Source of the DNA: Hadesarchaea archaeon
Lineage (GTDB): Archaea; Hadarchaeota; Hadarchaeia; Hadarchaeales; Hadarchaeaceae
Direction of reading: 5' to 3'
Length of the DNA stretch: 64,000 nucleotides
Assembly (NCBI GenBank): GCA_029259175.1
Contig: JAPDJH010000015.1
Coordinates: forward strand, 1 to 64,000
Position 1 is the stretch's first letter, and every line of letters begins with the position of its first letter. The notes under the pieces are model-generated. The model ran no database searches. It saw only the letters and a program-made list of their open reading frames with translations, and was not told where the DNA came from. The position numbers were made by a program, and so were the translations under genes. Shown here piece by piece: positions 53,172-61,513 of this stretch.

Positions 53172-54041
53172 ATGGATGCTCCCATGAAAGTCATCCCTGA
53201 AATCGATCGAAAAGCTGGAAAACTAAATCTGAGCCCGGAAGAGCTCGCCCAGATGATAGACCACACTCAGCTTTCACCATACAAACAACAGCGCTCGCTT
53301 GAAAAACTCTGTAATGAAGCCAAAGCGTACAATTTCGGGTTCGTGTGTGTGCACCCTTATTGGACGCGTTTTTGTGTTGAGCAGCTGAAGGGGACTGACA
53401 TCCAAGTGGCAACTGTCGTGGGCTTTCCAATGGGACAAAACACACCAGACGCAAAAGCGATGGAAACAAAGAAGGCGATCGAAGACGGGGCAACCGAAAT
53501 CGACATGGTAATGAACGTCTCGGCCTTCAAAGACAAGCGATACGATTTTGTAAAAGAAGACATTCAAGCAGTTGTGGAAGCCGCCCAAGGCAACGTGGTG
53601 AAAGTCATCTTGGAAACAGGTTATTTGACCTACGAAGAAATCGTCACGGCGTGTAAGCTGGTCAAGGAAGCGGGAGCACACTTCGTCAAGACATCTACCG
53701 GATATGGGCCGATGGGCGCCACCATTCCGCATGTGTATCTCATGCGCCAAACCGTAGGTTCGGACTACGGGGTAAAAGCAGCGGGCGGTATCTACAATTT
53801 CCGGGATGCGCTTCGGATGATTGCAGCTGGAGCAAACCGGATAGGAACGAGCGCTGGCGTGAAAATCATGGACAGCTACGCGTGGGCGCGCCACACCGAC
53901 TGGCACATCGAAGAAATCCCATGCAGGCTATGCCCGAGTCGAAAGGCCAACTTTGACAAGATGCCGAAAGCCGTGTTCGCATACTATAAATCCAAGTGTG
54001 TCGATTGCCCGTATAGGGAATTCAACAGGTTCTACGAGTGA
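53172..54041 (+). CDS. deoC: Deoxyribose-phosphate aldolase with cysteine-rich tail
   Basis: 289 residues. Splits 2-deoxyribose 5-phosphate into acetaldehyde and glyceraldehyde 3-phosphate. TIM-barrel motifs: MIDHTQLSP, VVGFPMGQN, EIDMVMNVSAFK, the Schiff-base lysine in FVKTSTGYG (near 173) and VKAAGGI (near 201). Typical enzymes end near residue 240-250; here a tail carries CRLC (251-254) and CVDC (276-279), a likely zinc or Fe-S site. ATG at 53172 or MKVIPE at 53184. The stop lies inside the Shine-Dalgarno of the aldehyde oxidoreductase gene. Confidence 0.92.
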   Translation: MDAPMKVIPEIDRKAGKLNLSPEELAQMIDHTQLSPYKQQRSLEKLCNEAKAYNFGFVCVHPYWTRFCVEQLKGTDIQVATVVGFPMGQNTPDAKAMETKKAIEDGATEIDMVMNVSAFKDKRYDFVKEDIQAVVEAAQGNVVKVILETGYLTYEEIVTACKLVKEAGAHFVKTSTGYGPMGATIPHVYLMRQTVGSDYGVKAAGGIYNFRDALRMIAAGANRIGTSAGVKIMDSYAWARHTDWHIEEIPCRLCPSRKANFDKMPKAVFAYYKSKCVDCPYREFNRFYE

Positions 54042-54051
54042 GGTGTACGAA

Positions 54052-55818
54052 ATGGAAGGAAAACTCCTGAGAATAAATCTAACGACCAACAAGATTTCGG
54101 AAGAAGAAATCAAGCCGGAAATCTTGGAAATGTTCGTTGGAGGACGCGGGCTCGGAGTAAAAATTCTCTCGGATGAAGTTGACCCCACGATCGACCCGCT
54201 TTCTGAGAAAAACAAGCTGATCTTTGCTGTTGGTCCGCTCACCGGTACTGCCGCCCCGACTTCTGGACGGTACGAAGTGATCTTCAAATCCCCACTTACG
54301 GGAACGATCTGTAATTCTAACTCCGGAGGATACTTTGCCCCCATGATCCGAAAGCTCGGATATCTCGCAATCGTGATTGAAGGCAAAAGCAAAGATCCCG
54401 TGTATGTATGGGCGAGCGAGAATGGAGTGGAAATTCGGGACGCTTCCAAGCTGTGGGGCAAGGACACTGAAGAAACAACGAAAGCTTTGCTGAAGGAAAC
54501 CGACGAGCGCGCAAGGGTCGCATGTATCGGACCAGCTGGAGAACGACTGGTACGGATGGCTGCAATAATCAACGACGAACACCGGGCAGCGGGACGCGGT
54601 GGCGGTGGAGCGGTAATGGGCTCCAAGCGGCTCAAAGCTCTCGTCTTGTATGGTAAACAAAAACCCAAAGTGGCCGACAACCAGCGATTCATGAAAATCG
54701 TGAAAGGGTGCCTGATGACTTTGGACAAAAATCCTGTGACTAAGGATTCTCTCCGAATATTTGGGACCAATGTGCTCGTGGACATCATAAACGAGATCGG
54801 GGCGTTTCCCACTCGAAACTTCCAGGAGGGTTATTTTGAGGAAGCTGACGGAATCAGTGGACCCAAATATCTTGAACGAATCTTCGTCAAGGCATACAAC
54901 TGCGCCGGATGCCCCATAGGTTGTGGTAGGTTGACCAAAGCAAATGGGGAGGAGGGAGGGGGGCCAGAGTACGAAACTGTATGGGCGTTTGGTGCTGCAT
55001 GCGGGAACAGCAATATTGAAGATATTGCGAAGGCGAACTACATGGCAAACCGATTGGGGCTCGACACGATCTCCACCGGAGTAACCATCGCATGCGCCAT
55101 GGAAATGAGCGAGCGCGGGATTTTGAAAGAGTCGGTTCGTTTTGGAGATTCCGAACAAATTATCGAACTCGTGCGAAAAATCGGCTACCGCGAAGGAATC
55201 GGTGATGATCTCGCTGAGGGGTCGAAGCGGTTTGCAGAAAAACACGGATGTCCGGAGCTAGCCATGCAGATAAAAGGTTTAGAAATACCAGCGTACGATC
55301 CGCGCGGAGTTCAGGGGCACGCACTCGGATATGCGACTTCGAACAGAGGAGGATGCCATCTGCGTGCGTACATGATTGCTCCCGAAGTGTTGGGAATCCC
55401 AGTAATGGTCGATCGCTTCAAGCCAGAAGGAAAAGCCTCAATCGTAAAGCTGCTTCAGGACGTCTCGGCCGCAGTGGATACGCTCGTTCTGTGCCGGTTC
55501 ACCCAGTTCGCTCTCCGGATAGACCAATACGCCGGTTTGCTTTCCGCAGCAGTTGGGCGAACCTACACTGAGGACGACTTCAAACGAGTCGGTGAGCGCG
55601 TGTGGAACTTGGAACGTCTGTTCAATGTCAAAGCAGGGTTTTCACGTAAAGACGACACATTACCACCACGTTTTCTGCAAGAGCCCCTGAAAGAGGGAAA
55701 CTCACGAGGCAGGGTGGTTGAACTCGACAAAATGTTGCCCGAATATTATAAGATACGAGGATGGGACGAGGAAGGCAGGCCCACAGCTGAAAAACTCAAA
55801 GAGCTAGGGCTTTGCTGA
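54052..55818 (+). CDS. Aldehyde:ferredoxin oxidoreductase, tungsten-type
   Basis: 588 residues. Oxidises aldehydes to acids and reduces ferredoxin, using a bis-pterin tungsten site and one 4Fe-4S cluster. LLRINLTTNKI, GGRGLGVKIL, the RAAGRGGGGAVMGSK pterin loop, cluster cysteines C284, C287, C291 (CAGCPIGC) and C481 (LVLCRF) are all present. GAGGTG six bases before the ATG at 54052. Paired with deoC, its likely substrate is acetaldehyde from deoxyribose phosphate; glyceraldehyde-type substrates remain possible. Ends 15 bp into the converging coiled-coil gene. Confidence 0.93.
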   Translation: MEGKLLRINLTTNKISEEEIKPEILEMFVGGRGLGVKILSDEVDPTIDPLSEKNKLIFAVGPLTGTAAPTSGRYEVIFKSPLTGTICNSNSGGYFAPMIRKLGYLAIVIEGKSKDPVYVWASENGVEIRDASKLWGKDTEETTKALLKETDERARVACIGPAGERLVRMAAIINDEHRAAGRGGGGAVMGSKRLKALVLYGKQKPKVADNQRFMKIVKGCLMTLDKNPVTKDSLRIFGTNVLVDIINEIGAFPTRNFQEGYFEEADGISGPKYLERIFVKAYNCAGCPIGCGRLTKANGEEGGGPEYETVWAFGAACGNSNIEDIAKANYMANRLGLDTISTGVTIACAMEMSERGILKESVRFGDSEQIIELVRKIGYREGIGDDLAEGSKRFAEKHGCPELAMQIKGLEIPAYDPRGVQGHALGYATSNRGGCHLRAYMIAPEVLGIPVMVDRFKPEGKASIVKLLQDVSAAVDTLVLCRFTQFALRIDQYAGLLSAAVGRTYTEDDFKRVGERVWNLERLFNVKAGFSRKDDTLPPRFLQEPLKEGNSRGRVVELDKMLPEYYKIRGWDEEGRPTAEKLKELGLC

Positions 55819-56055
55819 TTTTCGAGATCTCAACGTGTTGGCCACATAAGCTCGGAGACGCTCAGTGGTTCTCTCTACGTGTTCGGTATGTTTTTCTAAC
55901 TCACGCACGTGAGCATCAAGCCTTTCCACGTGACGATCTAACATCTTGGTGTGAGCATCTAACCGCTTGAAGTGGCTCAGCAACACGAAAATGACGACCA
56001 ACTCAACAAACAAGACCATGAGTTCGAGGAAAAACAAAGCAAATTCGAACGACAT
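55804..56055 (-). CDS. Membrane-anchored coiled-coil protein
   Basis: 83 residues: one N-terminal helix (ALFFLELMVLFVELVVIFVLL), then a regular seven-residue pattern (RLDAHTKMLDRHVERLDAHV) predicting a coiled coil of about 45 residues, and a basic end. Starts directly after the stop of the aminopeptidase gene (TGAATG), so it belongs to the PAC2-aminopeptidase operon. No family recognised. Confidence 0.65.
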   Translation of the reverse strand: MSFEFALFFLELMVLFVELVVIFVLLSHFKRLDAHTKMLDRHVERLDAHVRELEKHTEHVERTTERLRAYVANTLRSRKSAKP

Positions 56056-57195
56056 TCAGCTCACCGGTTGTCCACCTTCCATTATGACCTCGTCATCCGC
56101 ATAGACCACTCCATCCCCCATGTCCTTGATCATGTCTAGATGACAGGAGGCCTTGTTCCGTCCGTGATACGCTCCTCGATTGTTCCCTATTGCGATGTGA
56201 ACGGTTCCAAAAATCTTTTCGTCGATAATTATGCTTCCACCCGTGTATCGGGCGCCCGGATTGGTCCCTATACCGAATTCCGCGATTCTGTCTTTTTCGC
56301 CCGTGTTTGCCCGCAGGAACTTTTTGAATCGCTGAACGCCCTGCTTGGCCCGAGCCGACACCACTTTGCCTCGTCGGAACTCCAGTTTCAAGTCGCGGAT
56401 TTTACCAAAGCCTGGAATTGCTACCTTCTCAAAGGTGATGAATCCTTCGGCGGAATACTCCAGCGGTGCAACAAAAACTTCCCCGGCCGGGATGTTCACG
56501 CCCACGTCTCCTCTGCGAATGTCTTCATCGGATAGAAAGCCGTCGTCTACGAGAATCGGCCGGCCAGTTATACGAAACTTCAAATCCGTGTCGAAGCCAG
56601 ATATTATTCTGATCTCACGTTTTCCCTGCAATAGTTGCTCATAAATTGCACACAGCTTTTGCACTTTTGGGCCGAAAGTCTGCCGAATGCTGTCGAAAAA
56701 CACCCGCCGGAAAAAGCCGAGATCGCAGCCATATGCACGCGCAGCTCCTGGAATGGGCCACCCAAAGTACGCCCATCGAACTTTTCTTCTATCTAAAATC
56801 TCTCGGAGGTGCTGCCTTATTGGAGCTGTCAGCTTTATTCGAGATGAGAGCCCACGCGCCCAGTTCGGATCATCGTCTTCCCCGATGAACACGGTGACAT
56901 CTACCTTCCTAGCTATCGCCTCGGCGAAGGGGCTGATCTGGCGAAGAGACTCTGTGGGTTTTAACAAATACCCCAAACGCTCGCGCGAAGAAGCGTAATG
57001 AAGCATGAGAGTATGGGCCCCACGGCGCCAGCACTCTTCTTCCACGTACTGGGCAAATCGCTCACAGGATGGATCGGTGCGGTTGTACAAGATCCGGACG
57101 GCATCAAACGATCCATCAGATTTTTTTCCTATACACATCGAACGACGGACAAATATTCGGGCGATCCTTCTCATTTCTGAGACAGATAGTTCCAT
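56056..57195 (-). CDS. M29-like aminopeptidase (aminopeptidase T family)
   Basis: 379 residues. Metal ligands expected for the family can be placed: IPAGEVFVAP (glutamate), AEFGIGTNPGA (glutamate), IFGTVHIAIGNN (histidine) and SCHLDMI with DGVVYADD at the end. The family releases N-terminal residues from peptides using two metal ions. ATG at 57195 lies five bases after the PAC2 stop; an earlier codon at 57234 would overlap PAC2. With a proteasome-assembly-like gene upstream, a place in peptide turnover after the proteasome is plausible. Confidence 0.82.
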   Translation of the reverse strand: MELSVSEMRRIARIFVRRSMCIGKKSDGSFDAVRILYNRTDPSCERFAQYVEEECWRRGAHTLMLHYASSRERLGYLLKPTESLRQISPFAEAIARKVDVTVFIGEDDDPNWARGLSSRIKLTAPIRQHLREILDRRKVRWAYFGWPIPGAARAYGCDLGFFRRVFFDSIRQTFGPKVQKLCAIYEQLLQGKREIRIISGFDTDLKFRITGRPILVDDGFLSDEDIRRGDVGVNIPAGEVFVAPLEYSAEGFITFEKVAIPGFGKIRDLKLEFRRGKVVSARAKQGVQRFKKFLRANTGEKDRIAEFGIGTNPGARYTGGSIIIDEKIFGTVHIAIGNNRGAYHGRNKASCHLDMIKDMGDGVVYADDEVIMEGGQPVS

Positions 57196-57199
57196 GGTA

Positions 57200-57919
57200 T
57201 CATCCAATGTAGGTTGGACGTTCTTCTGAAGCACTTTCAGAAAAGAACTGCAGGCTCTCGGGGTTCTCCTCTAGCAGCTCGGTTGTGTTAATGGTGATCC
57301 CAAGCAGGTTTGAAAGCGCATTAAGAACATTGGCCGAAGCCGGAGGATCCAAGATTCCTCCTCCCGTGGTTCCGAGCAAACAAAAACCGTCGATCCCGCG
57401 GAGAGACGCTAGCGCGGGCAATATGCCGTTCATTCCAACGATTACCCCGCCGTTGAGCAGTTCTACGCCGCTCTGCTCAAGTTTTTTTGCTAGGCTCTTG
57501 CTCGTGGCTGCTCCCACCACCGGCTTTTTTCGGGTCTCGTCTGGGGCTAAAACATATGCAGCCATTGTGCCAACAAGCGATACGCCAAATTCCTGGACTA
57601 TATCTAAAATCTCCCCCGTGAGGATGTACTGACCCTCAGGTGAGGCGGCTTGAGCGTCTGCTGACAGAAGAATCAGGTGTCGATTCAGATCAGCTGGCTT
57701 TGCATAGTAGAACTCGAGCTTCAAAGGTCTTATGCCACCATATTCCGGAATGGCCCACTCCGGCAGGTACTCCGACTGAAGTTCGATGAACTTCCGGGCC
57801 CGAAGCTGTCGTAATAAGAACTCCACCGCCAGTTTGCCCACATTTGCGATGCCAGGCAAGCCAGCAATCAAGTATGGAGATTTTAGACGTGGTTTGCGCA
57901 GGTACTCTATGCGCGACAT
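57200..57919 (-). CDS. PAC2-family protein (proteasome assembly chaperone-like)
   Basis: 239 residues. YLIAGLPGIANVGKLAVEFL, GEILDIVQEFGVSLVGTMAAYV, NGGVIVGMNGILPALASLRGI and LLGTTGGG-type segment GTTGGGILDPP are diagnostic of the PAC2/DUF75 family. Archaeal members have been linked to 20S proteasome assembly. First gene of a three-gene operon with the aminopeptidase and coiled-coil protein. Confidence 0.85.
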   Translation of the reverse strand: MSRIEYLRKPRLKSPYLIAGLPGIANVGKLAVEFLLRQLRARKFIELQSEYLPEWAIPEYGGIRPLKLEFYYAKPADLNRHLILLSADAQAASPEGQYILTGEILDIVQEFGVSLVGTMAAYVLAPDETRKKPVVGAATSKSLAKKLEQSGVELLNGGVIVGMNGILPALASLRGIDGFCLLGTTGGGILDPPASANVLNALSNLLGITINTTELLEENPESLQFFSESASEERPTYIG

Positions 57920-57925
57920 CTATCA

Positions 57926-57950
57926 GATATAACTGTGCAGGAATTTATAT
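57926..57950. promoter_or_regulatory. Interlocked divergent TATA boxes
   Basis: On minus, ATATAAATTC (57941-57950) is 22-31 bp before the PAC2 start at 57919. On plus, GATATAAC (57926-57933) is 29-36 bp before the UPF0282 ATG at 57962. Each box lies inside the transcript start region of the other, so the two units should exclude each other. Confidence 0.4.
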
Positions 57951-57961
57951 GTGTGGATTTG

Positions 57962-58942
57962 ATGGAAAAAACAAAACCGCTAGACATCGATGGGGGGGTC
58001 GTCCGCGTCTACCCGCTCGCCTTCGAGAGTTTTGGTGTTCGGGGAATGGCCACTTACATCGAGACGGACGATGTAAAAATTGTGGCCGATCCAGGATCTG
58101 CGCTTGGACCGCGCTTCGGCCTGCTCCCGCACGAACTGGAGTACATCGCGCTTGCTCGCTCGAAAGACAGAATTCTGGACTTCTGCCGCAGAGCCGATGT
58201 GTTGACAATCAGTCACTATCACTTTGACCATTTTATCCCCTTTTTCGAAAACTGGACTTGGATATGGTGTTCGGACGAACTGGCGGAACGTGCATATCGC
58301 GGAAAACTTGTGCTTGCCAAGGATCCCACCAGTCACATAAACGTGAGTCAGCGGCGGCGTGGCTATCTTTTCTGGAAGCGGTGCACTCAGGTGGCTGACC
58401 TCCAGATTGCGGATGGTAGAGCTTTCAAGTTTGGAGACACGATTCTCCGATTCAGCAAACCGGTGCCGCACGGGCCAAGGGGTTCCAACATCGGATTGGT
58501 GGTGATGCTCGAAGTTCGAGTCGGCAAGACGAGTGTGGTGCACGCCTCCGATGTTCAGGGACCAATCGAAAGAGAAACCCTTCAATGGCTCGTGAAAGAG
58601 AAGCCAAGCGCCGTGCTGGTGGGGGGCCCTCCGCTCTATCTGAAAGGGTTCAGAATCGAGGAAGAAGCACTTGAACTCGCGAGACAGAACATGATTGAGC
58701 TGGCAAAACACGTTCGCACCATTATAATCGACCACCACTTGTTACGGAGTACCGAATATGTAGAGTTTCTCCAGCCCGTTGTGGCACAGAGCAAAAAAGC
58801 GGGCCACCAGATCTTCACGGCTTCGGAAGCGATTGGGAAAAAACCCGAGCTACTGGAGGCTAGACGGCGGGAGTTGCACGCGGAAAAGCCGATGAAGCGG
58901 GAGTGGTACAAACAACTGGAGAGCGGAGGGATCGAGCTGTGA
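57962..58942 (+). CDS. UPF0282 metallo-beta-lactamase-fold protein
   Basis: 326 residues. The metal-binding HYHFDHF (near 86-92) is the MBL signature; VHASDVQGPI and DHHLLRS supply further ligands. VGGPPLYL and the long C-terminal helix region fit the archaeal UPF0282 family, whose substrate is unknown. Probably a soluble hydrolase. The ATG at 57962 is chosen; longer GTG starts overlap the promoter. Converges on argS with stops one base apart. Confidence 0.82.
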   Translation: MEKTKPLDIDGGVVRVYPLAFESFGVRGMATYIETDDVKIVADPGSALGPRFGLLPHELEYIALARSKDRILDFCRRADVLTISHYHFDHFIPFFENWTWIWCSDELAERAYRGKLVLAKDPTSHINVSQRRRGYLFWKRCTQVADLQIADGRAFKFGDTILRFSKPVPHGPRGSNIGLVVMLEVRVGKTSVVHASDVQGPIERETLQWLVKEKPSAVLVGGPPLYLKGFRIEEEALELARQNMIELAKHVRTIIIDHHLLRSTEYVEFLQPVVAQSKKAGHQIFTASEAIGKKPELLEARRRELHAEKPMKREWYKQLESGGIEL

Positions 58943-58943
58943 A

Positions 58944-60806
58944 TCACATCCGTTCTGGAGCCGGAATCCCCATGAGAGACAGGGCGTTTCGAAGCACCAC
59001 GCGCGTACAGTTCACCAATCGCAAGCGGGCCGATCGGACATCGGGGGTTTCCGCGGTGAGAACGGGACACGCCTCGTAAAACGTGTTGAAAGCCAAGGCA
59101 ACAGCAGCGGCGTGTTGAGCCAGCAGATGAGGCTGAAAGTTCAAACCGGCGTCGGCCACAACCTCCGGAAAGCGGGCGAGCAACTTGATTAGTGTGGCCT
59201 CTTCGACGCTCTGAAGCACTTCTGCCGGTGCGCGCTTTCTAACTTTGCCAGCTTTTCTCAAGATGCTACAAGCACGCGCGTGAGCGTACTGAATGGCCGG
59301 ACCGCTGTTGCGCTGGAAATCCAGAGCTTCTTCCCATCGGAACACTATGCGCTTTTCTGGAGAGGTGGCGAGCAAAGAGTAGCGAACGGCTGCTATCCCC
59401 ACAGACTCTGCGGCCTGCTTCCAAAAAGCCGGGGAAGCCTTCGGAGCGTGCTCCTTAACGATTTGATATGCGCGAGCCACGGCGTCTTCGACCACATCGT
59501 CCACGGAGTGGCCCACCCAAGTACCCTTGCGGCCAGAAAATCTTCCGGTGGGGAGCCACACGTGCTCGTAGGCAAGGTGGTGAGAGTTCTGGAACTCCTG
59601 CTCGTATCCCAGCAAGCGAAGGGCGGCAAAAACCACCTGCTGTGGGAAGCGCTGCTCGGCCCCCACCACGTTGACGACTATGTCCGCGCCTCCAAAGGAG
59701 TCAGATTTTCCTGTGGAGGTGCTCGTGTAGGTGCGCGTCCCGTCCGGGCGGCGGGAGTGGAGCTTGAACTTCAACTTTTGTTTGGTCTTGCCGAACTTCC
59801 AGAGCTGGTAGGCGATATCACGCGCGGTATAGACGGCCGTGCCGTCCGAGCGTACGAGCACTTTATCGCTCATGCCGAAATCGGAAAGTTTGAGAACCAG
59901 AGTTCCCGCGCGCTCTCCCGTTCCGGGAACCAGCTTGGAACTCTCCCGGAGGGCGTTGAGAGCCTCCTCTACGATTCCCGAGCGGGCCAGATCGCTTTCC
60001 CAGACAAGCACATCATATGAGATCCCGAGCCGGTCCGTGGTCTCCAAATTCGCCTTCACGCAGCGCTCAGCGAGCTGGCGGGCCCTTCGAGCGAGCGTGC
60101 CACGTCCCTTCTCCAATTCCTTGAGGACCGATCTGACTTCGGACTCGAGTTTTTCGCTCTCGGATACGCGCTTGTGAAACTCGGCGTAGAGCAGGCCGAG
60201 CACGTGATCGAACTTCGCGCGGGGCCTCTTTCTTATGCGGGTGTAGGCCAATAGGGTCTCGGCCATCTGACGCCCCATGTCGTCGATGTAGTTGTGGACT
60301 TCCACTTGAAAGCCCAAAAACCGGAGCACGCGAGCGATCGTGTCGCCAAGCACAGCATTCCGACCATGACCGATATGGAGGGGCTTGGTGGGATTCACGC
60401 TGGTGTGTTCCACGATGACTTTCTTGTTTTTGGGGCTCTGGGCACCGTAGCGCTCGTCAAGCTTTTCGATGGCGTCGAAGGTGATGCGGGTGAGCTCCGA
60501 AAGGTTGACGAAGAAATTGATGTAGTTGTTGGCGGTTTCCACCTTGCTTATCAGCGGAGAGGGCTTGAGGTGCTGCGTGATCTCGTTGGCGATCCAGCTC
60601 GGGGTCTTGTGGAGCGTGCGCGCGAGCTCGAAACACACGGTGGTGGCGAGGTCACCGAGCTTGGGATCGGGCGGGACTTCCAAGGTCTCGAGAAGCGGGC
60701 GAGGAGAATCAAAGCTAGCGGCACGCATCGCTGCGGAGAGGGCGCGTTCTACCTCGTGCTTGAACACGCGCCACGGGTTTTCGGCCGTCGGAGGTTTGCC
60801 CCGCAT
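58944..60806 (-). CDS. argS: Arginyl-tRNA synthetase
   Basis: 620 residues, class I. The HIGH motif reads HIGHGRN; DMGRQMAETL, DGTAVYTARDIAYQL and the C-terminal DALR domain (LQSVEEATLIKLLARFPEVV, RLRLVNCTRVVLRNALSLMG) are diagnostic. Charges tRNA-Arg with arginine. ATG at 60806; a longer frame upstream runs through the divergent tRNA gene and is not coding. High-GC compared with the rest of the window. Confidence 0.95.
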   Translation of the reverse strand: MRGKPPTAENPWRVFKHEVERALSAAMRAASFDSPRPLLETLEVPPDPKLGDLATTVCFELARTLHKTPSWIANEITQHLKPSPLISKVETANNYINFFVNLSELTRITFDAIEKLDERYGAQSPKNKKVIVEHTSVNPTKPLHIGHGRNAVLGDTIARVLRFLGFQVEVHNYIDDMGRQMAETLLAYTRIRKRPRAKFDHVLGLLYAEFHKRVSESEKLESEVRSVLKELEKGRGTLARRARQLAERCVKANLETTDRLGISYDVLVWESDLARSGIVEEALNALRESSKLVPGTGERAGTLVLKLSDFGMSDKVLVRSDGTAVYTARDIAYQLWKFGKTKQKLKFKLHSRRPDGTRTYTSTSTGKSDSFGGADIVVNVVGAEQRFPQQVVFAALRLLGYEQEFQNSHHLAYEHVWLPTGRFSGRKGTWVGHSVDDVVEDAVARAYQIVKEHAPKASPAFWKQAAESVGIAAVRYSLLATSPEKRIVFRWEEALDFQRNSGPAIQYAHARACSILRKAGKVRKRAPAEVLQSVEEATLIKLLARFPEVVADAGLNFQPHLLAQHAAAVALAFNTFYEACPVLTAETPDVRSARLRLVNCTRVVLRNALSLMGIPAPERM

Positions 60807-60812
60807 CCAATA

Positions 60813-60836
60813 ACTTAAGTTTTCAGCATTAATAGG
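60813..60836. promoter_or_regulatory. Interlocked promoters of argS and tRNA-Arg
   Basis: On plus, ACTTAAGTT (60813-60821) is 23-31 bp before tRNA-Arg at 60844. On minus, CTATTAATG (60828-60836) is 22-30 bp before the argS ATG at 60806. The 37-bp gap thus holds two opposed promoters that overlap. Confidence 0.5.
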
Positions 60837-60843
60837 AATGTTT

Positions 60844-60918
60844 GGGCCCGTGGCGCAGCCAGGATAGCGCGACAGGCTTCGGACCTGTAGGTCGCGGGTT
60901 CGAATCCCGCCGGGCCCG
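60844..60918 (+). tRNA. tRNA-Arg(UCG)
   Basis: Acceptor GGGCCCG/CGGGCCC, D-stem GCG/CGC, anticodon stem ACAGG/CCTGT with loop CTTCGGA (anticodon TCG, reads CGA), T-stem GCGGG/CCCGC with TTCGAAT, discriminator G. CCA is not encoded and there is no intron. Confidence 0.95.
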
Positions 60919-60957
60919 CTTGTTTTGTTTCGAGGATTAATGTTGCCCCTTTTCTCC

Positions 60958-60965
60958 TTATAAAC
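60958..60965 (+). promoter_or_regulatory. TATA box for the coiled-coil gene at 61015
   Basis: TTATAAAC 50-57 bp before the ATG; AGGTGA at 61002-61007 is the ribosome site. Confidence 0.45.
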
Positions 60966-61014
60966 AACCTTCGTGCAAAGCGAAAGCGAGAAATGCCCAC
61001 AAGGTGAAAAAGCA

Positions 61015-61416
61015 ATGGGTGTGATGGCGGCGCTCACGGCCGTGCTGACGATAACCCTGCCGATAATCGTAACCGTGGTGCTGAGCAATTATCAGACGCA
61101 GCGAATAATTCAAGCTACGATTGAGACCTCGAACCGGCAAACCCGGCGCATCATTCGGAACTCCAACCGGCAGACCCAGCGTATCCTCCGGAAGCTCGAG
61201 CGCTGCTTGGTCAAGATCAGCCGGACCCAGGAGGAGATCAAACGGATTCAGGCCGACACCAACTGCTTGCTGCGTAAGCTTGACTTCGGATTGCGCGCAA
61301 ACGCCCTCATGCACGGGTGGCGACGCACGGACGGGATCACGCCCGAGCGAGCCAAGCGTCTTCCCGAACCTAAAATTTACGACGAGGCACTGCGCATCTG
61401 TTATTACCGGGCGTGA
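61015..61416 (+). CDS. Membrane-anchored coiled-coil protein with short repeats
   Basis: 133 residues: one membrane helix (AALTAVLTITLPIIVTVVL), then a basic coiled coil with imperfect repeats (TSNRQTRRII, NSNRQTQRIL), a further helical stretch with two cysteines and a basic tail. General layout resembles the 55804-56055 protein, though the sequences differ. ATG at 61015 is favoured by AGGTGA; a GTG at 60973 would add 14 polar residues. No family recognised. Confidence 0.6.
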   Translation: MGVMAALTAVLTITLPIIVTVVLSNYQTQRIIQATIETSNRQTRRIIRNSNRQTQRILRKLERCLVKISRTQEEIKRIQADTNCLLRKLDFGLRANALMHGWRRTDGITPERAKRLPEPKIYDEALRICYYRA

Positions 61417-61513
61417 TGGTTCACCAATTTCTAGCCAATTTGTTTCCAAAAATCGGCTGCTTATTCGCTCCGCGAGTCATCCAATGCAGAACTGCCAAAG
61501 GGTTCTTCAAAAC

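Noticed and set aside
53953-54051. An upstream start for the aldehyde oxidoreductase inside deoC.
   Set aside because: The extra residues have no homology, and GAGGTG is placed six bases before the ATG at 54052.
54079-55245. A 388-codon minus-strand open frame.
   Set aside because: Antisense to the aldehyde oxidoreductase, whose cluster cysteines and pterin loop are clear.
60807-61088. A 94-codon N-terminal extension of argS.
   Set aside because: It would read through the complement of the tRNA-Arg gene and both promoters; homology begins at the ATG at 60806.
61417-61513. A possible C/D box guide RNA (GTGATGG near the stop of the coiled-coil gene).
   Set aside because: No D box (CTGA) or paired C'/D' elements could be found in the gap.
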